A stretch of 64,000 nt of DNA, taken from positions 1-64,000 of the forward strand of contig CALDOI010000258.1 of the NCBI GenBank assembly GCA_937912115.1, given 5' to 3'. Within the stretch, counting starts at the first letter, position 1; the number at the start of each line of letters is the position of its first letter. The translations under genes were made by a program, and so were the position numbers. Below are positions 53,435-62,249 of the stretch, one piece after another. Source of the stretch: an uncultured Bacteroidota bacterium (GTDB taxonomy: Bacteria > Bacteroidota > Bacteroidia > Bacteroidales > F082). The notes below the pieces were generated by a model that was not told the DNA's origin, ran no database searches, and saw only the letters and a program-made list of their open reading frames with translations.

Positions 53435-54857
53435 TTTTTTTTGCAAAACCCTGCCTTACCATTTTGCCCCATCCTGTTTTTTTCATTATAAAGAAATCGA
53501 AATTACCTTTTATTCCCCACCAGAGTACTAAAGGATGATAGATTATAGGCTCAATCAGTACATTAATAAATAGTTTAAAAATGTCCCGTTTCTTTTCGTA
53601 TCTGTGAAATGTTTTTTCCTCAAATAATATAGCAGCCGTTGACAGTGAAACAGCAAATGAATAAACAAAAACCAATAAGAAGATAAAGAAATCCCAATTT
53701 GGTGCTCCCAACAATGCAATAATTATGAAATATAATATACCAAACAACTCAAAAATGGGCGCTAACCATTCAAAGAAAAACCAATAAGGATAACCCAATA
53801 GGCCCATGCTCCCATAAGTGGGGTTGAAAAAAACTTTCTTATGTAGAAATAGAGTTTCAATTGTACCACGTGTCCATCTGTTACGTTGACCGCCTAATAC
53901 TTTTAAAGTTGTTGGTACTTCGGTCCAGCAAAGAGGATCGGGCACATATTTTATTTTATATTTGAGATTGTTTTCGGCCATGTAACGCCTCATTCTCACA
54001 ACCAACTCCATATCTTCGCCTACTGTTTGGGCAAAGTAGCCTCCGCATGCAATGGCAATTTCTTTGTCGAATAAACCAAGTGCGCCTGAAATCAGTAATA
54101 GTCCATCAAGTTCGCTCCATCCAATTCGTCCCATTAAAAATGCACGTGTATATTCCAGTACCTGAAATCTGGCCCATAAATTTGTTGGAATGCGCACATC
54201 ACGAATTTGTCCATCTTCAATAATACATGAATTAGCTACCCTAACCGATCCGCCGGTGGCTATAACTCTTTTCGACTTCTCCTCAATAAATGGCTTTACA
54301 AGTTTAAGTAAGGCATCCGACTCAATTATTGAATCAACATCAATTGCAACAAAAAAATCGTTATTCGATATGTTTATGCCTGCATTTAAAGCATCTGCTT
54401 TTCCTCCATTTTCCTTATCAACAATCAGTAAGTTTGCAAACGAACTATTTCGAGATTTATATACTCCTCTAATTTTCTGACAATCGAGATAATAATAATG
54501 AGCATAATCTACCTTTTCCAGATCGTATGCTTCGATGGCTTTGTTTAAGGTTTCGTCTTTACTCCCATCATTAACAACAATCACTTCAAAATCGTGATAA
54601 AAAAGAGACATTAAGGCTCTTATATTATCTACAATTGTAACCGATTCGTTATAGGCAGGTGCAATTAATGAAATAGAAGGAGCAAAAGGAGATGAGATAA
54701 TCTCATCATACTTCGCATAGCTGCTCTTCTTCATATATTTACGCAATGCTATTGCTGATATTAAAGAAAGAAATATGTATGATGCAATAATGGCTACAAC
54801 ATAAACTAGTATTATATTTTCCAGAATTAATCGTATTATTTTAAAGAAATCATACAT
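53427..54857 (-). CDS. Processive family 2 glycosyltransferase, membrane bound
   Basis: A 476-residue synthase-like enzyme. The start is ATG 54857, one base after the stop of the HEAT-repeat gene (TAG-T-ATG), indicating coupled translation; longer forms overlap that gene. An N-terminal helix (about 13-37) is followed by the GT-A catalytic domain: VNDGS (95-99), DVDS (173-176), ED (281-282) and QRNRW (324-328). These are the D, DxD, D and QxxRW residues of PgaC, NodC and cellulose synthases. Helices near 360-430 would form the polymer channel. The product is probably a beta-linked exopolysaccharide; the sugar is not predictable. No PilZ domain is present. Confidence 0.9.
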   Translation of the reverse strand: MYDFFKIIRLILENIILVYVVAIIASYIFLSLISAIALRKYMKKSSYAKYDEIISSPFAPSISLIAPAYNESVTIVDNIRALMSLFYHDFEVIVVNDGSKDETLNKAIEAYDLEKVDYAHYYYLDCQKIRGVYKSRNSSFANLLIVDKENGGKADALNAGINISNNDFFVAIDVDSIIESDALLKLVKPFIEEKSKRVIATGGSVRVANSCIIEDGQIRDVRIPTNLWARFQVLEYTRAFLMGRIGWSELDGLLLISGALGLFDKEIAIACGGYFAQTVGEDMELVVRMRRYMAENNLKYKIKYVPDPLCWTEVPTTLKVLGGQRNRWTRGTIETLFLHKKVFFNPTYGSMGLLGYPYWFFFEWLAPIFELFGILYFIIIALLGAPNWDFFIFLLVFVYSFAVSLSTAAILFEEKTFHRYEKKRDIFKLFINVLIEPIIYHPLVLWWGIKGNFDFFIMKKTGWGKMVRQGFAKKTN

Positions 54858-54858
54858 A

Positions 54859-56562
54859 CTAAATTCTTTTATCAGTGATGTGTAATAGTATATCATCAAG
54901 CTCAGGCTTCAATTCCTTAACAATAATTTCGGCCTGTCGTTTTCCAGAAAAGCTAATGTTATAAAGGGTTTTAAGTGCTACTAATCTAATGCTAAAATCA
55001 TTATTAAGTAATATGGATTCTTTAAGGAAATCTATTTGGTTTTCATGTGGTGTTTTGCCAATAGAATATAATATTTCCAATTTATTTTTGTGGTTTTCGT
55101 TTTGAAAAGCTTTTGTAAGGTAGGTTATAAGTTCAGATAACCCTAACTCACCAACAGCTGAATAGGCTAATTTCCTAACAAGTTCATTGGGGTGACTGAT
55201 TAAGGTAACTATTTCGTTTTTAGCATCATATTGCTTATATATAATTACCATTTTAAGCGCAAATATTACAACGGCATCATTTTCCAACAACAACCATTTC
55301 TTAAATGCAGGAATAGTAATATCATATTTTTTTACACTTGCATGAACATTTAATTGTTCCCAATCGGTAAAATACTTAACAATAAGATCAAGAAAGCCGA
55401 AGGGATTTTCTTTATTCAGTCTTACAAAAGCAATTGTAGCTTCCGATCGTAATTCATCGTTACGACTTACTAAATATGGTTTTATATAATATTCGGCATT
55501 TTCAATATCCATATTTGCTAATTCTTGAAAGCCCTTAATTTTTATATTCCATTTCCAACTCTTGGTTTTAGCGATTGATACCTTACCGAGCCGGAGGTTT
55601 ATATATAATGCTCTTAGTTTATTAGCTATATCCCCTTCTAAACTATCGTGCAAATCAATAATTAATTCCACAAGAATATTTTTTCGTAGCATCGATCGCT
55701 GCTTGAAAAGTACAGAAGGAACAATGTTTTCATTTTGTTCTTTAAACAAATAATCAGCAATAATCTCATGATATCTATCCTTGAGGATACTAGTCTTTTT
55801 CTTACGATAATTCCCCCATATTCTACTTGTGAATATGACAACTAAAAGTACTACTGAGAGTAAAACAAAATAACCAATAAGCAGTACTACCATGAATAAT
55901 ACCAGATTACTGTATGAAAGAAAAAGTAAATATTTTCCAATACCTAATAGTGATGCAGGTAGGTGTTTATCCATCCAGATTTCGATTATGGAAACAATAC
56001 TCTTTCTTTTATTCTTTAGATGTTTCAATTTTTCTCCCGAAAGGCTATCAGATTTTATTAATAAAGGACGAGAATTGCCATTATTGATATTGGTAATTTT
56101 ATCAACACTATCATTAGAAGTTACAATACTTTCGGACGGGTTAATTGTTGAGGATTCGGAAATATCTGTTTTATTTTGTTTTTCTCTAAAGGTCAATAAT
56201 TTATCATAATCTGAATCAAAACTTACCCTGCTGGAATTAACAAATTTCACAATAAAAGCATCAGGTACTTTATGTTTATTTATTACTAAAAATAATGTGT
56301 CGATTGCATTAATGAGTTCATTAAACTCATATATGGTATATTTATAATAATTCTTTTGGCGATATACCTCAATAGGTGTATCTAATTTTTTCACCTTTCT
56401 CAGAGAGTCGATAGATAGCTGTATTTTATAGCTTGATACTATTTGTATTTTGTAAACTATCTGATCTGAACTATTTTCAATTCTGTTTTCTGAGGCAAAA
56501 GCAATTATAGAGATAGCAAGAAATGCGATAGGAAATATAATATGTTTAATTACTTTGATCAT
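54859..56562 (-). CDS. Membrane-spanning SPOR-like and HEAT-repeat protein
   Basis: A 567-residue protein. A signal peptide or anchor (about 1-22) is followed by a SPOR-like region (about 33-112: YKIQIVSSYKIQ, YYKYTIYEF, DAFIVKFV), suggesting contact with peptidoglycan glycan strands. One or two membrane helices lie near 207-245 (SNLVLFMVVLLIGYFVLLS). The C-terminal half (about 290-567) is HEAT-like helical repeats such as NELVRKLAYSAVGELGLSEL, probably cytoplasmic. It lies between YaiO and the glycosyltransferase with gaps of six bases and one base. It is well suited to join the synthase in the membrane to partners on both sides. Confidence 0.7.
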   Translation of the reverse strand: MIKVIKHIIFPIAFLAISIIAFASENRIENSSDQIVYKIQIVSSYKIQLSIDSLRKVKKLDTPIEVYRQKNYYKYTIYEFNELINAIDTLFLVINKHKVPDAFIVKFVNSSRVSFDSDYDKLLTFREKQNKTDISESSTINPSESIVTSNDSVDKITNINNGNSRPLLIKSDSLSGEKLKHLKNKRKSIVSIIEIWMDKHLPASLLGIGKYLLFLSYSNLVLFMVVLLIGYFVLLSVVLLVVIFTSRIWGNYRKKKTSILKDRYHEIIADYLFKEQNENIVPSVLFKQRSMLRKNILVELIIDLHDSLEGDIANKLRALYINLRLGKVSIAKTKSWKWNIKIKGFQELANMDIENAEYYIKPYLVSRNDELRSEATIAFVRLNKENPFGFLDLIVKYFTDWEQLNVHASVKKYDITIPAFKKWLLLENDAVVIFALKMVIIYKQYDAKNEIVTLISHPNELVRKLAYSAVGELGLSELITYLTKAFQNENHKNKLEILYSIGKTPHENQIDFLKESILLNNDFSIRLVALKTLYNISFSGKRQAEIIVKELKPELDDILLHITDKRI

Positions 56563-56568
56563 TGGCTA

Positions 56569-57861
56569 TTAAAAAAACAGATGTGTTTTTAATCCAAATG
56601 ATAGTACATCCCTGTTATTATCTTTTTTGAACTCTTCATTTTGATACGCAAAATTTCCTTCTATAATTATACGATCAAAAATAAGATGCTGGTAACTAAA
56701 CCTAATTCTATATTTATTTAATTTGTAAAGTTCGTAGTCACCAACATCATTGCCAGGGTCATCGGGCGTGCTACCGGTTCCTATATTTATGTTTAGAAAA
56801 TTATCTTTTGAGTTGAAATAGCTTCTAAAATCAAGATAATATGATTGTTCAACATCTGAATTTTTAGGAGATAGATATGGTCTGAACGACACCCAGAAAT
56901 TTCTAAAATAATATCCAATTGAGCCTGTATAAATCAATAGATCTTTTGTGCCACCAGTATCAAGTATAAATTGTAAATACCTTACTCCAAGCGAGGCCTC
57001 AAAGTTTTTCGGAAGTTTTTGGTAAAACTCAAATGCGGCTCTATATTTAGGAAATACCAAATTGGAAGAATATGCGAACGAAACATATGTATAATTGGTT
57101 TTGCTAATCTTAGGATATGCTTCAAGTTCATACTGAAATCCAGCTTCTTTTTCAAATATACTTTCATCCAGTTTAACAATATCACCAATATATGCCCTTG
57201 CAATAATTGGTCCCAGTGTAGTTTGCCTGGTATAGCTTAATGCAAATAAATTCCATCTGCGTGTCCATGGTTCATCAAAATACTCATAAGTATATTCCAC
57301 CGACATCTTGTTTAGAATATTTGCATGCTTAAGCTTTCGCAATAGCTCAAGAGCATCTTTGTTTGACGGGTTAATAGCAAGTAATGCACGTATGTCGCGT
57401 TTTGCCTGTGAGGTTTGTCCCAGTTTAATTTCCAAGCTTACTTTTTTTGCGATAAAATTTTCATCATTTGGATAATAATTCAAAGCCTGATTGCATGTAA
57501 ATAAAGCTAGGGCGTTATTTTCATCCCAAGTTTCAACATCTATTAGTCCATCCAATGCGTCATAATATTTTTTTCTAATTAAAATTATCTCATTAAATAT
57601 TTTTCTTGAGGAGTCATAATTGTGTTCCCAGGCAAGGGTTCTTGCAATCAGTGTTTTAGCATCTAAATAATCAGGGTAATCGTCAAGAATATTTTGACTT
57701 ATTTTTCGTGATAACTGTAATTCTTTATTATATGCTGCTTTCTGTGCGATGCTGAACAGTGAATCTGGATTACTAATTTTAATATCCTGAGCAAAAAGTG
57801 GATTCACATAAATGCTAAGTATTGTCAGTATTAAAATCAATAATGGTAATTTAGTTTTCAT
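56569..57861 (-). CDS. YaiO family TPR plus beta-barrel outer-membrane protein
   Basis: A 430-residue protein. After a signal peptide (about 1-24) come TPR repeats (about 30-175, AKTLIARTLAWEHNYDSSRKIF and IARALLAINPSNKDAL-like units) and then a YaiO-type barrel (about 185-430) opening SVEYTYEYFDEPWTRRWNLF and closing in FGLKTHLFF. TPR plus barrel is the plan of PgaA and BcsC, which pass polysaccharide through the outer membrane. It is the best candidate for the export channel here. Its ATG overlaps the stop of the response regulator gene (ATGA), indicating coupled translation. Confidence 0.88.
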   Translation of the reverse strand: MKTKLPLLILILTILSIYVNPLFAQDIKISNPDSLFSIAQKAAYNKELQLSRKISQNILDDYPDYLDAKTLIARTLAWEHNYDSSRKIFNEIILIRKKYYDALDGLIDVETWDENNALALFTCNQALNYYPNDENFIAKKVSLEIKLGQTSQAKRDIRALLAINPSNKDALELLRKLKHANILNKMSVEYTYEYFDEPWTRRWNLFALSYTRQTTLGPIIARAYIGDIVKLDESIFEKEAGFQYELEAYPKISKTNYTYVSFAYSSNLVFPKYRAAFEFYQKLPKNFEASLGVRYLQFILDTGGTKDLLIYTGSIGYYFRNFWVSFRPYLSPKNSDVEQSYYLDFRSYFNSKDNFLNINIGTGSTPDDPGNDVGDYELYKLNKYRIRFSYQHLIFDRIIIEGNFAYQNEEFKKDNNRDVLSFGLKTHLFF

Positions 57862-58223
57862 TGCTGATTTCTTAATAGTTTTTTAACTCTAATGCCCAAT
57901 TCAAGTGGACTGAAAGGTTTAACAACATAATCATCTGCACCAAGGTCGAATGCTTTAAGTACTGTTTCCTCAAGACCTATTTTGGAGAGTACGATTATTG
58001 GAGTATCTAGTTTCAACTCACTGCGGATTAAAAAAATTAACTCTTGTCCATTCATAAATGGCATTAGCAAATCGGTAATAATTAAGTTGAACTTTTCGCT
58101 TCTCAATAGCTCTGAAGCTTCTTTACCATCTTTAGCTGTAATAACAGTATAACCATCTCGGGTAAGTTTAAACTCAATGGTTTTTAATAGCATGTAATCA
58201 TCTTCACAAACCAGTATGCGCAT
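57858..58223 (-). CDS. Single-domain response regulator (receiver only)
   Basis: A 121-residue receiver domain and nothing else. The acidic pair is E7-D8-D9, the phospho-acceptor D51 in IITDLLMP, the switch residue S80 in IVLSK and the conserved Lys K102 in YVVKPFSP. With no DNA-binding or enzymatic output it must act by binding a partner, like CheY or Spo0F. Four-base overlap with the YaiO gene and 11 bases from the REC-HPt gene place it inside the exopolysaccharide operon. The HEAT repeats of the next-but-one protein are a plausible docking surface. Confidence 0.92.
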   Translation of the reverse strand: MRILVCEDDYMLLKTIEFKLTRDGYTVITAKDGKEASELLRSEKFNLIITDLLMPFMNGQELIFLIRSELKLDTPIIVLSKIGLEETVLKAFDLGADDYVVKPFSPLELGIRVKKLLRNQQ

Positions 58224-58234
58224 TATTTGATATA

Positions 58235-59008
58235 TTATAAGTTGTAATCAATTTTTATTTTATCAGTAACTTGATGGCATTCATCGCTTACATTTTTAAA
58301 TAAATCTTTAATTTCTGCGATGTTTATATTTTCAAAACTATAGTTTTCAATATCATCCAGGTTTTTTGCAATACTTTGAACACCCACAAATGAAATTTCT
58401 GACGAATACTTATGTGCCAGAAATTTTAATTCCTCCCAATTTGATTGATTAATTGCATTTTCCATGTTTTGCAATACCATTGGAGTATTAACTACAAAAT
58501 AACTTAACATTTCTTTGATAAATGTTTTATCACCACCAGTAAACTCTTCAAGATATGATAAGTTATACTCAATAATTTTATTTTCGTTAAAAGTATTGTT
58601 TTTTTGGGATGTTTTGGATTGTTTTCGTGTTAAATATTTATCGCAAACCACCTTAATACTTTCACGATTAAATGGTTTAGAAATAATATCTTCCATTCCA
58701 AGTTCCAGAAATTCTTTTTGTTTTGCCGGGCTTATATGACTTGTAAAACCGATAACCGGAGTTGAATGATTCATATTGTTTACATCGGATTTAATTAGTT
58801 TTGTTGCATCTGAACCATTAAGTACAGGCATTTCAATATCCATCAAAATTAAATCATATTTATTTATGATGGATTTATCGATAGCTAATTGCCCATTTTC
58901 AACAATTGTGTAATTATTATTCAATTCCTGCATTATTCGTTCAATAACTAGTTGATTGAATGTTGAATCTTCGGCAATAAGTATATTAAGAGGCTCTGTA
59001 TTTTCCAT
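58235..59008 (-). CDS. REC-HPt phosphorelay protein
   Basis: A 257-residue protein. The receiver domain (about 7-122) has phospho-acceptor D57 in LILMDIEMP and Lys in SKPFN. After a linker, an HPt domain (about 150-250) has the phospho-accepting H199 in FLAHKYSSE. Such two-part proteins pass phosphate between a hybrid kinase and a final receiver. It is the first gene of the minus-strand operon, divergent from the hybrid kinase by 199 bases. It could carry phosphate from that kinase to the single-domain regulator. I did not find a convincing promoter before it. Confidence 0.9.
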   Translation of the reverse strand: MENTEPLNILIAEDSTFNQLVIERIMQELNNNYTIVENGQLAIDKSIINKYDLILMDIEMPVLNGSDATKLIKSDVNNMNHSTPVIGFTSHISPAKQKEFLELGMEDIISKPFNRESIKVVCDKYLTRKQSKTSQKNNTFNENKIIEYNLSYLEEFTGGDKTFIKEMLSYFVVNTPMVLQNMENAINQSNWEELKFLAHKYSSEISFVGVQSIAKNLDDIENYSFENINIAEIKDLFKNVSDECHQVTDKIKIDYNL

Positions 59009-59207
59009 AAATTAGATTTTAGGTTTATCAAATGCTGTACCACGTTCAGTAAAAAGTTGTAATGCGCATAAATACAGCTGAATATAAAATCAACCCTTTT
59101 TAGTAAAGTGTAAAAATGAGAAAAATAGATTAATAATTACACACATTAATAATAATTCTATTTAATTAACTAAAGAATTTTTATAAATTTATCAAAAATA
59201 GATTACT

Positions 59208-61931
59208 ATGGAACTGCAAAATGAACTTAGAAGACAACTTGAATCTGAAATAAAAAAGAACCAATCAATACTTGAGGGATGTGTTGATGCTGTTATTACA
59301 ATAAATCAGGTTGGAATTATTGAGTTTTTCAATAAGGCTGCAGAAGCACTCTTTGGTTATAAACGTGATGAAGTAATTGGAAAAAATGTATTGATACTCA
59401 CACCACCTGAATATCACTCAAGGCATGATGGATTTTTGAAAAGCTATTTGGATACAAAGGTTGCAAAAGTTATAGGATTAGGAAGAGAGGTAAATGCATT
59501 AAGGAAGGATGGAGTTGAAACTCCCATTTTGTTAACCTTAAGTGAGGCAATTGTTGATGGGAACTATATATTTACCGCATTTATAAAGGATTATAGAGAA
59601 AAGAAAAAAAACGAGGAAGAGTTAAGGAAGTTGTCGTTGGTAGCCAGTAAAACTGACAATACTGTAATTATTACTGATAAGCATCGTCAGATAGAATGGG
59701 TTAACGATGGTTTTACTCGAATGACAGGTTATTCGCTTGACGAGGTTAAAGGTTTAAATCCGGGGACTTTTCTGCAAGGGGAGGGGACTGATAAAATGGC
59801 TCTTGAGAGAATGAACGAAAAACTTAAACTCTCAACACCATTTACTGAGGAATTACTAAATTATAAAAAGAACAAAGAGCCTTTTTGGGTTTCAATAAAC
59901 ATTACACCCATCCTAAATGACCAGGGGGAGATAACCAGTTACATAGCAATTGAAAATGATATTACTGCAAAACGCCAGTTGCAGGATAACCTCGAAGAAA
60001 ATCAAAACAGATTAATTGAAACACAAAAAATTGCCGGATTAGGCACCTGGGAATATCTTATATCAAATAAGAAAATTACCTGGAGCCCTGAAACTTTTAG
60101 AATATTTGGTGTAGAAATTAGTGAGAATGCCCCCGATTTTGATCACTATATTAGTTTAATCCATAAAGACGACAGAAGCAAGTTTATTAACTTCATCAGG
60201 GAAACTATTGTTGATATTAAAGAAAATGAAGTCGAAATCAGAAATGTACTATCCGATGGAAGTATCAGGTATACATATGGTCGCGCCAGACCAATATTGG
60301 AAAATGAAAAAGTGGTTAAACTTCTTGGTGTAGTTCTTGATATTACCGAAAGGAAACGGATTGAGAATGAGCTGACAAAAGAAAAAGAAAAAGCCGAAGA
60401 ATCAACAAGGGCTAAGGAGATGTTTTTAGCCAATACAAGCCATGAAATCAGGACACCGATGAACGCCATAATTGGAATTTCAGAGCTTCTTAAAAAAACT
60501 AACCTTGATGAACAGCAACACGATTACCTGGATATAATTGAGAATTCAGCTGATAACTTACTTTATTTATTAAATGATATTCTTGATGTTTCTAAAATCG
60601 AATCTGGTAAACTTGAATTTGAGCAAACAGGATTCAAAATGATTGAGGTGATAAAAAGTGTTTTAAAATCATCAATGTATAAAGCTAAAACAAAGAACCT
60701 TGAGCTATTATGCAATTGTGAAAATGAGAATGATGGACTGATATTAATTGGGGATCCTGTGCGCTTAAATCAGGTGCTATTAAACCTTGTAAATAATGCC
60801 ATTAAATTTACCGAGAAAGGAAGCATTTACATTAATTTATACATACTTAGTGAATCTGAAAACAAAGTAAAACTTAGTTTCAATGTTATTGATACCGGAA
60901 TAGGTATACCTGAGGAAAAACAAAGACTAATTTTTGAAGACTTTCAACAGGTTGATACCAGTACTACCAGAAAATATGGAGGAACGGGATTAGGATTATC
61001 AATTAGTCGCAAACTTGTTAATTTAATGGGAGGAATGCTTAAAGTTGAAAGTGAAGAAGGTAAGGGGGCTCATTTTAGTTTTGAGTTGGATTTTGAACGT
61101 GGAACTCAAACGGATTTGGCTGATTCAAGCATTAATCACGATTCAAATTTTGAACAATTTGATCTCGAGAACAAGAGAATATTAATAGTCGAAGATCAGG
61201 AGTTTAACCTTCTGGTTGCTCAGCAAATTATCCGGCCCTATGGATGTATTGTAGATAATGCGTTTAACGGCAAAGAGGCCATAAATAAAATTACAGATAA
61301 CAATTATGATTTGATTTTAATGGATATCCAAATGCCAATTATGGATGGAATTGAAACTACTCAGTTTATTCGTAACCATATGCCATTGCCAAAATCCAAT
61401 ATTCCAATTGTTGCTTTAACAGCAAATGCTATTAAAGGCGATAAGGAAAAGTATTTGAATCTGGGAATGAATAATTATTTGTCAAAACCATTTAAAGCCA
61501 ATGATCTAATGTCTGCGATTGTTAAGGAGTTAAAGCTTGATTTATTGATTACTGAAAAGTTTGTTGAGGATAAAACAGATTTTGAAGTTGATAAATTATA
61601 CGACTTATCACAAATAAAAGAAATGGCAGGAGGCGACTCAAGTTTTGTTGTATCAATGATTAAATCGTTTATCGAGCAAAGTAAAATGGCATTCGATGAG
61701 ATCGATGTCACAATAAAAGCTCAAAATTATGAAGAACTTGCAAAGGTCTTTCATAAATATAAAACCATTTATTCTTTCATGGGTATAGGTTCAATATTTA
61801 ATGAGTTTGTTAAACTTGAAGATATGGCGAAGTCAAGTCAGCCATGGGATGATATACTTAAGATTATTGAACGAATATCAAATAAATTGAATCAGGTTTA
61901 TCTTGACTTGGATGATGAAACCGAATCTTAA
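59208..61931 (+). CDS. Soluble hybrid histidine kinase with three PAS-type regions, REC and HPt
   Basis: A 907-residue kinase with no membrane helix. PAS domains lie at about 18-130 (ITINQVGIIEFFNKAAEALF), 143-260 (VNDGFTRMTGYSLDEVKG, NPGTFLQGEGT) and 272-385. Then come HisKA with H412 (ANTSHEIRTPMNA), an ATPase domain (LVNNAIKF, DTGIGI, GGTGLGLSI), a receiver with D706 (LILMDIQMP) and a C-terminal HPt with H849 (VFHKYKTIYSF). It senses a cytoplasmic signal. The second PAS resembles LOV domains but has Pro-Gly where the photoactive Cys would be, so flavin photochemistry is unlikely. Its divergent position suggests it drives the REC-HPt and REC proteins of the exopolysaccharide operon. Confidence 0.93.
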   Translation: MELQNELRRQLESEIKKNQSILEGCVDAVITINQVGIIEFFNKAAEALFGYKRDEVIGKNVLILTPPEYHSRHDGFLKSYLDTKVAKVIGLGREVNALRKDGVETPILLTLSEAIVDGNYIFTAFIKDYREKKKNEEELRKLSLVASKTDNTVIITDKHRQIEWVNDGFTRMTGYSLDEVKGLNPGTFLQGEGTDKMALERMNEKLKLSTPFTEELLNYKKNKEPFWVSINITPILNDQGEITSYIAIENDITAKRQLQDNLEENQNRLIETQKIAGLGTWEYLISNKKITWSPETFRIFGVEISENAPDFDHYISLIHKDDRSKFINFIRETIVDIKENEVEIRNVLSDGSIRYTYGRARPILENEKVVKLLGVVLDITERKRIENELTKEKEKAEESTRAKEMFLANTSHEIRTPMNAIIGISELLKKTNLDEQQHDYLDIIENSADNLLYLLNDILDVSKIESGKLEFEQTGFKMIEVIKSVLKSSMYKAKTKNLELLCNCENENDGLILIGDPVRLNQVLLNLVNNAIKFTEKGSIYINLYILSESENKVKLSFNVIDTGIGIPEEKQRLIFEDFQQVDTSTTRKYGGTGLGLSISRKLVNLMGGMLKVESEEGKGAHFSFELDFERGTQTDLADSSINHDSNFEQFDLENKRILIVEDQEFNLLVAQQIIRPYGCIVDNAFNGKEAINKITDNNYDLILMDIQMPIMDGIETTQFIRNHMPLPKSNIPIVALTANAIKGDKEKYLNLGMNNYLSKPFKANDLMSAIVKELKLDLLITEKFVEDKTDFEVDKLYDLSQIKEMAGGDSSFVVSMIKSFIEQSKMAFDEIDVTIKAQNYEELAKVFHKYKTIYSFMGIGSIFNEFVKLEDMAKSSQPWDDILKIIERISNKLNQVYLDLDDETES

Positions 61932-62249
61932 AATTTATTATACACCAATTAAATTATTGAGGTGTATAAATAACTACTTACTTATTTGCTCTTAATTATA
62001 AGCCACAGATTAACAAATTTTTGATTGAAATCGCCAGAAATAATTTTCTCGAACTATACCTGTCTTCGATAGATATAACAATCTGTGCATTTTTGATTAA
62101 AAGAAGAGTTATACATTTTTAACTAAAATTAATTTTTTAATCTGTGAATCTGTGGCAAAATATTTTTCACATATTAATTGGCAGACTGATTGTATCTAAA
62201 CGGTATAGTTATCTAGATGTTAAAATAAGTAACTAAATGTACACCTCAA
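61932..62249. repeat. Non-coding element bounded by inverted TACACCTCAAT-like sequences
   Basis: The gap between two convergent genes holds no coding sequence. TTATACACC and GGTGTATAA pair around 61938-61970 and may end transcription from both sides. An inverse copy, TACACCTCAATTATATTAAT, lies at about 62237-62256 and reaches the end of the RluA-type gene. Between them, CCACAGATTAACA (about 62002) and AATCTGTGAATCTGTGG (about 62138) are inverse to each other, so the unit has nested inverted repeats like a miniature non-autonomous element. The CTGTGAATCTGTGG motif occurs widely in Bacteroidota genomes. Confidence 0.45.
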
